Source of the DNA: Aplectana chamaeleonis
Lineage: Eukaryota; Nematoda; Chromadorea; Rhabditida; Cosmocercidae
Assembly (NCBI GenBank): GCA_029168955.1
Contig: JAPDOI010001726.1
Coordinates: 30,001 to 94,000 of the forward strand
Reading direction: 5' to 3'
Length of the DNA stretch: 64,000 nt
Below, piece by piece: positions 12,201 through 22,750 of this stretch (positions within the stretch are counted from its first letter, which is position 1; every line of letters starts with the position of its first letter). Below the pieces are notes generated by a model. That model saw nothing but the letters and a program-made list of their open reading frames with translations. It made no database searches and was not told the DNA's origin. Made by a program: the position numbers and the translations under genes.

Positions 12201-15200
12201 TTCAGCTTCGGCCGCTCACCTCCGGAGAAAGATGGTGTGTGAATGAAAACACACCGCTCTCAAATTATTTGATACCCTACCCTTTATCAACTGGTTATCA
12301 TCAATTTTGTTTACCGTGAGAATTTCGTGCCGGTGGCAATTTATAATCGTCTCTGCACAAACACTACTCTGTCTCTGCCAAGCTCTGCCTGCGATCATCG
12401 GCAGTGATTTTCCATTGAAAAAGAGATTAGATTCGATAATTAGTTGTCGAAGGATTACGGAAATCTTCTTCGGGCAAAAATCTTCCCAATCCATAGGTTA
12501 GTGCGATGAAAACCACCTCTGACCATCGCAGGTCAAAGCTTGGCAGTGATAGAAACGCGTCGGTATGTCAAAAAAAAACTATGTGACGGCAACAACTAGA
12601 CCCAAGGAAGCCGGACTTGCTCACTGTGGTAATCTTCAAAACCGTTTTTTTTGCCTCCGGGAATGCTTTCGGGCCCGCTTTTTCAACACTGTTCTGTTCC
12701 TGAGGACTGCCACCTTTGTTTTCAAAAGAAAACTCAAGGACGAAGTTTATTGTGAACAGTGCCTTTAAATAGCGACCCCCTGATAATGGTATACGATGGC
12801 TGCACTTCACTGCTGTGTCCTCTGAAACCCACTTTTCTTTATCAGGAACGGATTTGGATGGCTTTCATTCTGGGGCTTTTTTTTTGAGTTCTGGGGCCCC
12901 ACTTTCCCAAGTCAATGAAGTGAGCTTCCAAAAAGCTTTTTAGAAACCGGAAAATTTTCGTTCTACGGACATGGTTCCGTTGTCTCGGTGGCGCTTCCGG
13001 ATCTACGTGGGACCAACGCATCTTTGGATGGCCATAAGTCAAAATCGAATAAATGACCTTACGTTTGGAACCTCAAATTTCCTAGCGTTTGTCTACTGAT
13101 CCCCCTCGCACACTTGGTCATGCATCTAGAAGTCATTTTCCCGATAATTTTGAAGATTTTTTCAATGAGTTTTTTCAACCTTATGGATCCCAAAAAGGTT
13201 CCAACTTGGTTGAAAGAGTGCAGGTGGAATTATCTTAACTTCATTCTTTTTTTCCTTGCTGGAACGTATTTCCTGTCCGCAGTCACAAACAACTTACACT
13301 TATAGCACGCAGCTCAAGGATAGTCGTGCTAGGACGAAGATTAATCGTGCGAAGACTCTGTGATCACCAGTGCAAATATCTCTGAGCTGCAACAGCGGCT
13401 CTTCGCGGATAGGAACTTTGACCGGATAAGGGCGGTATTTTCTATAGTTCACTTGTCCAAATAGCCAAGGAAAGTCGTTTACGTAGGTGAAACTATCGTC
13501 CTGATTCCTTTCCATTGGTAAGTGTTAGGTACACATAAATTCATTTGTACTCGCATAAACAGTGGAAGAGCCGCCTTTCGATACCACTAAATTATTCTAT
13601 GAACAATAATTAACGAATTGTATCTCGTCATTCAGAAAAGAAATCGATTTTCAAAAAATATTGTTGAGGTATTTTACCCCGTTACACATTCCTATCCTAA
13701 CTTTCAATTAAAATGTTTCTGTCAAAAACAACTTTTTTGGAAGACGCTATTTTGCACAAAATAAAAGATGGTATTTACTCACAAAGCGTAGAGCGCGGTA
13801 TCCTTTAGATTCACCAAAGATAGATCCAAGATATGCCGTGATAATATTCCCGGCAGCAGTAGTGAGCGCGACAGATGCACGACAGAATTTAGCAATGCTG
13901 CTGAAAAAGAATAATAATCTAGTATCAAAGCTGACAGATCGCAACAAGGATATCGTTGAACATGCTTTTTTTCTGGGAGGTGTTCTCTTTGAAATTGCGT
14001 CCAAAGTGGGGCGAAGCACAAAAACTTGAAAGCGAATAACTCTGCTCACGATGCCTTCAATGATTCGTCACTGTCCACCACTATCTTGTTTCGGTGAAAT
14101 TGAAAGTCACTCACGGTGACGTCCACATATTGCAAGGAGCATCTATGTTGGGTATCGAATCTATCACACAATGACGTGCCGTTAAAATATGTCTCCGTGA
14201 AATAAGAACACCACTACAGAGACCTTCCTTCTTGCTGAATGCTGAAAGAATCGCATAAAAAAGGAATGGACATTCTACGTTAATAACTCTGAAAAGCGTG
14301 TATACCCTGAATGTTGTACATATGTCAAGCGCTGGCTATTTGAAACACTTTTTTGCCATGATTGAATGGAAGAAGCTTTCATTATTTTAACTATTATTCC
14401 ATCACCGATTTCAATATGTTTCATAGTAACCAATTTCAACACAAGCCTCGCTACAACGACTATGCAACAATTCGCGAGTTGTAAAACCTAATCCGACTGA
14501 ATCCCTCATGCGCGTACCTTAAATCACGTCGAAGTCACTGCCTTTTCTCCCTGTTCCAATATTAATTTGGTTATTACCTCCCACTGGATTTCGTTTCTGC
14601 TATTTTTTCGTTTGATGTCGATGCCCCCTTGCTTGCTAGTTTGCTTCTCATTCTTCGCTTTTTTTAGTTGGCGCGTTCATTCGAATGTATTAAAAAATAA
14701 ATTGAATAAAAAAATTTCATCTGATGGAGAAGCTTTGAATGAATCAAGCTTCGGGAACTCTACAAATTGACCTGAGATTCGTGATACGCAACCCCTCAAA
14801 TGACCCGCTTAAAGGCAGCAGACACGCTCGAAAATGTTGCTGAGATAACTATGTTTCTGAGATCGCATGGCTCCAAGTAGACTGCTCACGCCGTTGGAAG
14901 CGTCAAAAACGAGTCGAAGCTACGAAATTCCAATAATGCAAATTAAAAAATTTCTGCAACCCGCCCCTGAGCTTCTGCAGCCCTGCCCCAAAATGCAAAC
15001 TCGTCCAGATTGATAGTACTAATATATCGGTTTCTCTATCTCAACCGTTTTGTTGCTAATATTCGCTGTTTCAACCGCGCGCCGTAAAACTCGTCCACTT
15101 CCACCTGATGACAAAATAACCGTTATTTCACTATTTGCACACAGTTTTCGTTCGTTTTTTCGTTAGTTCACAATACAACCAGCTCCAAACCTTTAATTTA

Positions 15201-18200
15201 TGTCATGAAATCGATATCATTTTTGAGCGTGTCTGCTGCCTTTAAGGGAATTCCGTGAGAGGTGTAGAACGTTTTCCTGCTAGTGATAGGAGCGTACCAG
15301 GAGCGTGACTGTCAGTTGGCGGGGACGAGGCGCCTGTCAACCGTATAATAGAGGCGTAGAGAGACATCACGCTGTCCTACATCGTGGCACCGCCGCTCGC
15401 TCTCGGTCTTCGAACCAATCACCCCTTTTGCCGCCTAAAAATTATAGCCTCCCCCCTCTACTCACCGCCATGGATGAGGAATCTGCAGAGTTGAAGTCGG
15501 GGCGTTGCTCGCAGCGAGGAACAGCGCTGGGTGATGCAATATCGATTACATTCGGCGTCGATGGCGACTGACGCGGTGTGAAGGGCGACGAGGGGGCCCT
15601 GCAGAGTGTATTGACGCTGCGACGTCCCCACATCACTGCCAGCGAGCGGCAGCCGACGCCGCGACGATAATGTTTCGAAACATTTTTGTCGCCGCGTCAA
15701 GGCTGACGCTCGGTGACCACACGCCAATCTCTGCTTATCTGCAGACTCCTATAGGCCATCCTAGACGGAGGCCGACAATGCAAGCTTCAGCATTTCGTTA
15801 TAAATTGACCATGCACCCTCTTATTTCGTCCAAAAAAATTGATTTGTGGCATTGGAGAATACTGGCTTTAAGGCAGTGTTCACGATTAGAATCGCTTTTC
15901 TGCTTTTCTACCTATCTCAAAGACGGCCCCATGCTGACTTCAACGATGTTTTTGGAATCGTACAAGGCCTTCTAGAAACGGAGTTATGGTCCCTCAAAAA
16001 TTGAGCTAGGGAAGCATGTTAGACGAGTTGTCCGAGGCTTGTAACTTGCGTATTTTGCAGCCGATGTATGCGAGCTGACCTGAGTAAAGAGAGAAGTTGG
16101 GAACAAAGGGAAGAACGGGGCCATTGATCGGAAACCATCACTCATTTCACAACCTCGAACATTCATTTGTTCACGTCGGTGGGCGTGGAAAGTGCATCTG
16201 GGGTGTGACGAGCTGACGGGTGTCCGATTTGGGGCCGTAGGGGACCGTTCCGAGCTCATCTTTCTTAGTTTTTTCAACGTTAGGGTTGCGGTAGGCCCCG
16301 CAGCTGCCAATCCCCACCAAAAAACCAGACATGGCTTTTATCGTGGACACTGCCTTTAAACCTGACAATGAGAACTGTAGCTGGGATTAATTCTCGCATA
16401 AAAACAAACGTCTTACTCTTATTAAGGCCCAAGGAAACCATCCAAGGGTATTCGCCTGGGCTTGCCGTAGTTCCTCCCATGGATCTTTTCAAGCGTGGTG
16501 TTTGAGTTGATGCTGAATCTTCAGAAAATCATTATATTTTGTCTCCTAGTAAATCAAAGCTGACGTGGAACACAGAATGTCGGATAACCAAACCTTTCAC
16601 AAATAAACTTAGGAAGTAGCCTGCGTTTAAGCCAAGGAAAACCTGTTCCAAAGTTATCTATTAGTGTAAGCTAGGATGCGTCCATAGCAGACGACCAGCG
16701 GCAAAGCGTCAAGGCGTCGGAGCATCTTCCACCAGCGCTGAAACGCTGGCGCATGACGCTCGACGGCTGGCGCATTCAACGTGTCGGAGGACGGTACGTG
16801 GTTGACGATGGTATCGATAATAATAGTGGAGGTCGCTGCTGCCGTTATGCCTCCACTGTCAGCGACAGGTCGGCTGCAGTGGTCGCTGGGGAGTCGCTGG
16901 GGAGACAGATCAATAACGAATGTTAAAGACACAGTCCAACCTAGGAATCGTCTTTCTGTTTTTTTTGCCTATTTTGAAAACGGTCCCACGCTGATTCCAA
17001 TTATGTATATGGAATCGCACAGGACCCCCTGGGAATGGAGTTGTGGCCGCACAAATATTGGGCTGCGGAAGCATGGTGGACGAGTTGTCCGAAGATTGTA
17101 ACCTCCGTCATTTGCAACCGATGCATGTGGGCCGACATGAGCAAAGAGATAAGTTGAGAATGAAGGGCAGAGCAGGGTGATTGGTAGGATGCCATCGCTA
17201 ATATTGCTATTGTTGAGCTCGAAAGATCGTAAAAGGGGCGTGCCAAAGTGGCTTTCCGAGGTGGGCGCCCCAGGGTGGCCTCCTCCTACAACTCGCTTTT
17301 CAGAGGATTCGATATCTCGCACTTGGCAGGTGTTATATGGGATGGCTCTACTTCAAAATTATGTGTAAATCCTAAATTTCGTCCCTGAGCTAGGACTGTG
17401 CCCTTAAAGGTAGGGTTCATTTTAAAAAACCGTATTTTAGTTTTTTAATGTTTTTGAGCAGCTAAGTCTACTAAGTAGGAGCTAATAGGAAAAAGCCACA
17501 ACAGAACACTCAAATACCGGAAAGACCGCTCAAAGAAATCTCTGAAATCTTTTGGCTGTGCCTGATCGCGTGTTTCGGAAAATGCAGACAACGCATCGAA
17601 CCTGGCGTCTATGAAATGGTTTGCGCTTTAAAATCCTTTCGTAAGTGGCTTTGCTTCCTGTTTCCTGAACCAAAAACTGCATGAAAAAAGGGGCTAATGT
17701 ACTTGCTGGGATGTACGAACCTTCCGCGATTGAACATAATAGAAAATTCGGGGCCTGTACTTCCGGTAAAACGGACGCCGACAACTGTAATAGGACGTGT
17801 GTGGGGTGGCCCAATGGGTTTGCTGGCTTACCAAACTTTCACCCACTTTCCGGCCGTTTTTTTCATCGCACTTCCGTTTTCACTTTTCTTAAAGGCAGCA
17901 TACACGCTCGGAAATGATATCAATTTTATGGAATGAATCGAAGGTCTGAAGCTGATAATATTCAGAGATAACGAAAAGACCGAAAAAAAAAATCGATTGA
18001 AATGGAGATATAATGGTTCGTTCTATATTGGCCCAGAAGTGGACGAGTTGTACCGCATTGGCTGAAATAGCGGAGCTAGTGACAAATTTGTTGAGATGAC
18101 GACGCTGATGTACTCGTACGGCCCTTTCTTGAACGCTTACGACGTTAGAAGCGTAAAAAATGGACCAAAATGACCGTAATCGAGCAGTGAGCAGTTGTAT

Positions 18201-18656
18201 TAAGGGGAGGAGCCCGTATCGATGGGCGGAGAAAGGATGATTCTGTGACTCAATACGGCTCAAGTACGGTCATTTTAACTCGTTTTCAACCCTTCCAACT
18301 TCGTGAGGACTCTTCTCGGACCCGTACGACCCCACTAATGTAGTTATCTCAACAACTTTTGCGAGCGTGTATGCTGCCTTTAAAGGGACTCAAAGCTTAC
18401 GTTCCTGTCGAAAAACTAGCAACTTTTTCATCTTGAGCGCTGCCTTTGTAATGCAAACTCCCAGCGTTACTTGGCGCTAGGTCGTCTGATATGGACGGAA
18501 CCTTAGAATGAATCCAGTTTCACGTTTTTAGATACATCAGTTGTACTTACTTAGAAAACGTCTACCACATCGCTGCTTCATCGCTTTATTCCCTGCTTCT
18601 GTCACGTTACCAGCGTGGGCAGAGCAAACTAACGCGAGCAGTAATAGAAGCCGCAT
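6111..18656 (-). CDS. trypsin-like serine protease gene, leftward copy (multi-exon)
   Basis: This is a secreted chymotrypsin-fold protease of the type expanded in nematodes. Visible exons are 18551-18656 (signal peptide), 16417-16512 (activation site then GEYPWMVSLG), 14115-14241 (catalytic His in LTARHC), 13783-13897, 7896-8018 (catalytic Asp in SDLAIIEL), a possible 7.8-kb exon, a possible 42-nt exon at 6251-6292, and 6111-6213 (GDSGGPLFQW). The first four exons join in phase. One exon is probably missing between 13783 and 8018, and no C-terminal exon was found. A paralogue with matching exons starts at 51094 on the opposite strand. Introns are filled with repeats. The apparent acceptor near 7816 reads TG and the expected donor after 6251 reads GA, so the gene may be non-functional. 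Fold and catalytic roles are family knowledge; pseudogene status is inferred. Confidence 0.8.
6251..6292 (-). CDS. possible short protease exon ending NACS
   Basis: After the acceptor GAATTCAG the frame reads QRFHVCAPFLNACS. In trypsin-like proteins a Cys sits just before GDSGGP (N-x-C-x-GDSGGP), so this frame followed by the exon at 6213 would restore the family pattern. The base after TCA is GA, not GT, so the donor is absent or altered, and the implied intron would be only about 37 bp. This is inference from the family pattern. Confidence 0.35.
6790..6895 (-). other. block conserved between the two protease genes
   Basis: This block aligns with 62052-62160 on the plus strand, sharing GCGAAGGTGTGGCTA-like and TGCACCCATTCTGCACTCA segments. 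It lies downstream of the Asp exon in both genes. In this copy two frames are open (one reads VLQYYCKGVAKRKHFC); in the plus copy a net length difference of 4 bases shifts the frame. It may be a decayed exon or a conserved intron piece. Confidence 0.45.
6905..7140 (+). repeat. degenerate tandem repeat, CCCTCACCCGGTAAATGG type
   Basis: Variants of CTCACCCGGTAAATGGGG recur at irregular spacing of roughly 50 bp, with related units at 7440-7600 (CCCTCACCTGGTAAAATG). It lies in the intron between the Asp exon and the GDSGGP exon of the leftward protease gene. Confidence 0.6.
7440..7600 (+). repeat. degenerate tandem repeat, second block
   Basis: Units such as CGGCCGCTCACCGCGTAAGC, TCCGCTCACCCCGTGAAGC and CCTCACCTGGTAAAATGC follow one another at about 35-50 bp spacing. 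They are related to the block at 6905-7140. Confidence 0.5.
7720..7816 (-). pseudogene. possible protease exon after the Asp exon, acceptor altered
   Basis: The frame reads EYEYTSTAENT and aligns with EYEYTANAENT at 61694 in the plus-strand paralogue. In the paralogue the acceptor is ACGTAG; here the same position reads GCGTTG, so the AG is TG. Downstream of AENT the two copies differ by an indel that shifts the frame. The 3' end is approximate. Confidence 0.5.
7896..8018 (-). CDS. protease exon with catalytic Asp
   Basis: The exon is 41 codons between the acceptor TGTTCAG and the donor GTAAGT. It contains SDLAIIELTANIP, then ASPICLP and DLTAAGYG, the standard order around the catalytic Asp of trypsin-like proteases. 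The paralogous exon 61457-61583 is 4 bases longer (127 nt) and ends in a different phase. The intron tail ATTAAGCCCGATGTTCAG is also conserved in the paralogue. Confidence 0.85.
8892..9437. mobile_element. family A-like inverted-repeat element, 546 bp
   Basis: It starts TTGAAGGCAGTGGTCGCGAT and ends with the inverted partner ATCGTGACCACTGCCTTTAA. The interior has no transposase frame. The termini are a diverged version of the family A ends (GTGGTC in place of GTGTTC). Confidence 0.75.
9438..10545. other. intronic sequence with one CRE-like block
   Basis: This lies in the long gap between the 13.8-kb and 8.0-kb exons of the leftward protease gene. A GAGCGGTGACGTCA segment near 9552-9566 matches blocks at 23.4 and 24.2 kb. 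The 130-codon minus frame across it has no motif I recognise. No exon is supported. Confidence 0.35.
10546..11037. mobile_element. family A inverted-repeat element (GCGAACAGTGCC variant)
   Basis: The ends are TTAAAGGCACTGTTCGCGAT and its inverted partner ATCGCGAACAGTGCCTTTAA, 492 bp apart. The interior shares blocks with other family A copies, such as CTTTACTCAGGTCAGCTCGC and CAGAAAAACGATTTTTATCG. It is non-autonomous. Confidence 0.85.
11038..12045. other. intronic sequence, nothing recognised
   Basis: No exon, RNA gene or clear repeat is supported. It lies within the long gap of the leftward protease gene, where one exon is probably still to be found. Confidence 0.35.
12046..12768. mobile_element. 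probable inverted-repeat element with inner foldback
   Basis: The right end ATTGTGAACAGTGCCTTTAA (to 12768) is a clear family A terminus. The left end TTAAAGGCACTGCAAAAAAC at 12046 matches only over its first 12 bases. Inside, 12066-12100 and 12317-12351 are inverted copies around TTTGCCACCGGCAC. The outer limits are therefore less certain than for other copies. Confidence 0.45.
13783..13897 (-). CDS. protease exon 4 (AAGN...GESKGY)
   Basis: The 115-nt exon lies between an acceptor ending CAGCAG and the donor GTGAGT. It encodes TAAGNIITAYLGSIFGESKGY. The plus-strand paralogue 56284-56398 has the same length and phases and encodes DAAGNKVTAYLGSTYGESKGY. Because CAG is doubled here, the acceptor could lie three bases upstream without changing frame. 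Confidence 0.85.
14115..14241 (-). CDS. protease exon 3 with catalytic His
   Basis: After the acceptor TTCTTTCAG the exon reads SKKEGLCSGVLIS and then HILTARHC, with the catalytic His and the flanking Cys pair of trypsin-like proteases. It ends at GTGAGT in phase 2. It is 127 nt against 130 nt in the paralogue, a one-codon difference. Confidence 0.9.
14809..15245. mobile_element. family C inverted-repeat element
   Basis: It starts TTAAAGGCAGCAGACACGCT and ends with the inverted partner AGCGTGTCTGCTGCCTTTAA, 437 bp in all. It lies in the intron between exons 2 and 3 of the leftward protease gene and has no coding content. Confidence 0.85.
15246..15866. other. intronic sequence, GC-richer patch
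   Basis: Overlapping open frames of 60-100 codons on both strands at 15305-15727 reflect a GC-richer patch. None carries a motif or splice partner, and it lies within a protease intron. Confidence 0.3.
15867..16359 (-). mobile_element. family A inverted-repeat element
   Basis: It begins TTTAAGGCAGTGTTCACGAT and ends ATCGTGGACACTGCCTTTAA. The internal order is reversed relative to the copies at 25151 and 53504. It lies in the intron between exons 2 and 3 of the leftward protease gene, directly beside exon 2. Confidence 0.85.
16417..16512 (-). CDS. protease exon 2 with activation site
   Basis: The 96-nt exon lies between the acceptor GATTCAG and the donor GTAAGA. It reads RLKRSMGGTTASPGEYPWMVSLG. 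KR followed by SMGG is a plausible zymogen cleavage site at the start of the protease domain. The paralogue 51395-51490 has the same length and phase and reads RSRRSIGGAKTNRGEYPWMV. Confidence 0.9.
16731..16920 (+). repeat. dispersed repeat, second copy of 771-957
   Basis: It shares GCTGAAACGCTGGCGCATGA and GGAGGACGGTACGTGGTTGA with the copy near the window start. It directly adjoins the family B element at 16923. Confidence 0.7.
16923..17407. mobile_element. family B inverted-repeat element (diverged)
   Basis: It starts TTAAAGACACAGTCCAACCT and ends AGGACTGTGCCCTTAA, 485 bp. It resembles the copy at 52573-53051, which also begins with a CACAGTCCAACCT terminus. It is non-coding and lies in the first intron of the leftward protease gene. 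Confidence 0.75.
17889..18383. mobile_element. family C inverted-repeat element
   Basis: It starts TTAAAGGCAGCATACACGCT and ends AGCGTGTATGCTGCCTTTAA, 495 bp. It lies in the first intron of the leftward protease gene, about 170 bp from exon 1. Confidence 0.85.
18551..18656 (-). CDS. protease exon 1 with signal peptide
   Basis: The 106-nt exon begins at ATG and ends at GTAAGT in phase 1. It encodes MRLLLLLALVCSAHAG, a typical secretion signal, then a short charged stretch ending RRFL. The acceptor-like TATTTACAG directly precedes the ATG, as at nematode spliced-leader sites. The paralogous exon 51094-51199 has the same length and boundaries. Confidence 0.88.
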
Positions 18657-18750
18657 CTGTAAATAGATCAGTAGTATTATTCCCAAGAATTAGAGTCAAC
18701 TTGGTTGTAGCGACAGCAAAAACATCGTTGCCAAGAACGCTGAGGTAGAA

Positions 18751-18801
18751 TAGTGCTGATAGCTGCATTGAAAAGCAGGTTTCATGTGTGTAAGTACGCA
18801 C
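18751..18801 (-). promoter_or_regulatory. conserved upstream block of the leftward protease gene
   Basis: This block lies 95 bp upstream of the ATG and matches 50957-51010 upstream of the paralogue. Both contain GCTTTTCAATGCAGCT. It could be a promoter or outron element, or the edge of an upstream non-coding exon. Confidence 0.5.
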
Positions 18802-19019
18802 AAAAAAGCCATGGCGAGGCACTGTTGCCGATTCGCGCTAAGAAAATACGCGAAAAGTAAGTTCAGAGAGTGTAGTGTTTCGAATGTTACCCTAGTCCAC
18901 AGAACCGAAGAGTTGTGGTATCTTGAGTAGCCTAATTTGCTTAAGTATTCACTAAGATGCTTGGAAGCCTTGCGTAAGCCCCAGCACAACTTTATTTGGC
19001 TCATACTGGTCAGTCATGA

Positions 19020-19479
19020 TTAAAGGCATCGTACGCGCTGAAAATCACACACCGTTTTTCGAGTTTGAATCATTGATGGGGCTCCCCTGAGAACGTGAGT
19101 AGAGCTTGTCGGGTCACCGACGCCTCATTGGGAAGATATGGGTGATCGAATGCCTCGAATTCCACCAAAAGAGGCCGGCTTTCCGACAGCCATGTGACCT
19201 CAAATGAGAAAAGAAAGTAGCTTATCAACAAATGATACATCACGCTCCACTGATTTACGCGATATCGCTTGTTGAAAATCTTCTTTCTTTTTCATTTTAT
19301 TCCACATGGCTGTCAGAAGGCCGGCGTGTTTTGGTGGAATTCAAGGCGCTCGATCACCCATATCTTCCCAATAATGCGTCGGTAACCCGACAAACTCTAC
19401 GCACGTTTTCAGGGGGCCCAACCAATGATGCAAACTCAAAAAAACGGTGAGTGGTTTTTACCGCGTACGATGCCTTTGA
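19020..19479. mobile_element. family D foldback element, 460 bp
   Basis: It starts TTAAAGGCATCGTACGCGCT and ends TACCGCGTACGATGCCTTTGA. The inversion continues inwards: blocks around CCATGTGACC and CCACATGGCTGTC, and CATATGGGTGATCG-like segments, recur as reverse complements. It is therefore a long foldback and not just short terminal repeats. It has no coding content. Confidence 0.8.
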
Positions 19480-21590
19480 GGTCTGTTTCGGCTTGCCTAA
19501 CGATTGCAGGAATTTAAAAAGATATCCTTCTATCTATATTCGCCTAACTCTGTGAGAACGTCTGTGTGTATGAGAATGAATGGAAATTAGTCATGGCGTT
19601 AACAATTGACACCCGGCTGTCACACCCATTGTCCAAGTGTGCAGCTGTGCCGATTGACCTCGCGCTCATGTTAATGGGCAAACAAGGCAACAATCAGTTT
19701 GGAGTACTGTTCTACTACTACATGTACTATATTGCTTCAGTTGTGCCTTTGCTTCAACTCTTCATTCATAATCACTTTCTAGAGAGACATATTCCTGGGA
19801 TGAGCTCAAAATTTAAGCAGGACATCAATCTACCCCGAACAGTTCATCAATCCATAGAGAAGTGTGACATAACTTTCTCCGCAGATTCTCTTCTTTCGAA
19901 TTTGTGTCAGACTGTGAAAGGATATGCATTGCTTCGCAAAAGTACCTTGTGTGAGCTTGATTGAGCAGAATGTAACTGATTTCCGTGAAAACGTACAATA
20001 CCGCGCAATTGTTTGCAAAGCGTTTAGTGGAGTTTCTTGTGCATACAAAGCGCCGCATCGCCATGTCTCGCTTCAAAATTGGCAAAGTGAGTTTTTGAGG
20101 TAGTTTTCGTGTTCCTCTCAGTGAGGCGATTGGAATGATACAAGCAGAGAGAAAGAGTCTTTTCGACTCCGTTATATTGTTGAGAAAAGTGTAGTGCCTT
20201 CTAAAATTTACAATGACCACAGGTCAAAACTTGAAAGAATTCCGCTATCATGATCGTCTGACCAGTTCATATTGAGGGATTCTGTGATGCACATATGCAT
20301 TTTTCGATAAACTTCTAGAGTTGAAACTATTATTCTTTAACTCTGTCGTATTGGACTCAATCAGAGCGATTCAGAAATTACTTCAAAATTGAAATCGGAT
20401 CCCTTTGGAGCAAGTTATGGCCTTGCGGCGCTTTGTGAGCGCAAAAAGCGCCGCGGCGCTGCACATAAGTCTACTGGGGGAATGCATTATGTGGACAAGC
20501 AGGCAGAATGTATTCGGCCTTTATCAGTGTCTCCGGAACCGTGAATTCGAAATCGAAAGTGTTCTGAAAATGCAAAGAAAATAAAGGATTTGCAAAGGAA
20601 ACATGAGCTTTCATCGTAAGCTCGCTGACTTGAGCAAAAGAGAGATTACTGGTGAGATTGAGGTGCCGGATTTGCTTATATGCGAGTATGGGATGAAGAT
20701 CTTCTCTACCGAAGGGAAACTATTTGCGCAGGCCGTCATGGAATAGAAGAATCGTGGACCTTGTTCAATTACATATATAAAAAGTAAGCGGAGACACGCT
20801 ATTGCCTTATTCATTCGCAACTAATGTCAAAAGGGATATTTTACGTTTGATATTTTTATGGTACTGCTGCAGAGTTGATGTGATTTAAAGGCACGCTTAG
20901 CATTGAGGGCACACTGATATTCAGCTTTCCTGATCTTCCTCAACATTTAAACGGGTAATATAATATGAGGGCCAATTAGTTATTCTGGGTTCGTATCCTT
21001 CCACAAGAAAACAGCCCAGGTAACATTATCTTAAGGTTAGGCACTCGGTATTCACGAGCTTGCTTACCCTGAATAATGGGGTGAGCTGTCATGCAAATCA
21101 CACCCAACAAAAAGTCACCTCCAGCTGCATATCACACGTTCGTCTGTCAATTTACATTAAAATTGATTTGGTGAGGGTCCACACGCTCACACAATAGACA
21201 ATAGATACTGACTCAGTAGGAAGAATGGTTAGCGCAGTGCTCTGCAGCTTATAAGGCTCTTACTGAGGATTGCTTTCACCTTTCCGCGAGGTTTCCCAAA
21301 ATGTTGTTTTGGTAGTTGTAGATGTCTGACAGAACATAGATAATTCATCAAAAGTCCCTAAAATCTCGCCAATGGGTAAGGTTGGTTTGACGAGGAAGTT
21401 TTTGAGTATTCAGAAAAAAAATTCCAGAACTGGCTCGAAGCTGCTTACTGCTGTTATTTGGGGGTTTTCGGGACTTTCTTCCGACTTATTTAATGCTGAC
21501 GTCATCCCTTTTGAAAGGGCCGGCAGAGTGGACAGGCGCTGGGGCCTGGCGGTGCGCTAGTAAGGTATGATTTTAAAGTGGCAGAGACGC
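19480..21590. other. intergenic sequence, no supported gene
   Basis: Open frames of 132 codons (19566-19964, plus) and 131 codons (19825-20220, minus) overlap on opposite strands and have no motif. A GC-rich hairpin-prone block GCGCAAAAAGCGCCGCGGCGC lies near 20440. No RNA gene is supported. Confidence 0.35.
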
Positions 21591-21960
21591 AGAAGGCGCA
21601 GATAACCAGAGCTCCGCGCATCGATCAGCGTCACTCTTCTCGTCGTGCGGTTCGTCGTGCGGCTGCTCGTCATCATCATCGCAGTCGTCTCGGAGCTCTC
21701 CTGCCTTCGATGGATCGTCAACTTCAGCGCAGTGAGCCGTAGCTCACTGCCCTAGAAGTATGGGCCGCAGTCAACATCCGGCCAAAAGCCCGAAGTCATC
21801 AGGTGAGGATTTTCCGTACTGCCTGTAAAGCAGACGCCCGAAGGGAGGGCAATGGCGCAGGGGGCCGTCGCCTTCACCCCGCAGTCCCGGTGCTGTGACG
21901 CAGATCCCACCGAAGTGACGCGGAGGATACGCTGCGGTCCGGAGGCACCACTTAGCCTCG
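21590..21960. other. GC-rich patch with possible coding relic
   Basis: One plus frame at about 21582-21741 is rich in Arg and His and ends DRQLQRSEP before a stop, but three frames are partly open. A perfect 9-bp stem, GCAGTGAGC...GCTCACTGC with a 4-base loop, lies at about 21729-21750. I do not recognise the product. Confidence 0.25.
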
Positions 21961-22539
21961 CCCTTTAGTTGCTGGAAGGAGGCTCGTTCCTGACGCAGTA
22001 GACCTATTGAATATAAGAGAGATAAACGCATATTACCTCTCCGATGTTCTGTTTTGTAGTAATATACAGACAAGTGTAGCGGTTCTGATCCGCAGGCTGT
22101 TATCTTTCTTCGGTGATATCGACAGCCCATGTATATTATGTCATATTTGCATTGGAGCCTATAATCCAAGGGCGACGAGGCCGATCAGTGTGTATTTGCG
22201 ACGTGTTACTCAGATGAGTGTTGATTGGTCAAATTATGTGTTAGCTCAAACAGGGCTAAGGGCTTTTGTGTGTACGTACTTTATCCGCAGTGGCAGTGTA
22301 GGTATCGAGCGAGCATAGCGTGCAGAGCCCTGTCGCAGATGCGTCCTAACGTGAAGTGTGGTGTCTGTCACCCACACCACCGATGCAAGGAGATTGGCGG
22401 ACCCAGGCGTCGCGACAAGGGTGTAGGAAACGATTCTGGGGGTTCGCTTGTCTCTATTCCGAGTGTTACTGTGGGTTGAGGTAGCCAAAATGTCATTGAG
22501 CTAGCGTTACCTACCTTTGTTTTTCGAAAATTGGCAAAC

Positions 22540-22750
22540 GGTTGGTAAAGTCGTGTTATCTATTCCAGATAACCCCCACAGAGAAGTTTTAAGTCAAATT
22601 TGAGACGCTGACCAAACTGCCGTATCGGAAGTTGACAAACAAACCGCAATACTGCACTCAGCGCTCCTAATAACTCCAGAGAAAGTTCTGCTCCGAGCCC
22701 ATCGTAGAAACGCCGGAAATCGCGAAAAGTTTCTCTTGAAGCTGGAGATC
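22540..22750 (+). repeat. dispersed repeat related to 60394-60612
   Basis: Both loci share the order AAAGTCG...ACTGCACTCAGCGCTCC or GCATTCAGCACCCC, then AATAACCC..CAGAGAAA, then a (G)TCAAAT..GAGACTTTGACCAA segment. At 60.4 kb the order appears twice about 110 bp apart. Confidence 0.5.

Noticed and set aside
13300..13515. Missing protease exon between the 13.8-kb and 8.0-kb exons
   Set aside because: The 71-codon minus frame sits in the right gap, but nothing similar was found between 56.4 and 61.4 kb in the paralogue, and its boundaries do not give phase 0 at both ends.
21215..21290. tRNA gene suggested by TGGTTAGCGCAGTG
   Set aside because: There is an A-box-like motif, but no B box follows at tRNA spacing and there is no cloverleaf pairing.
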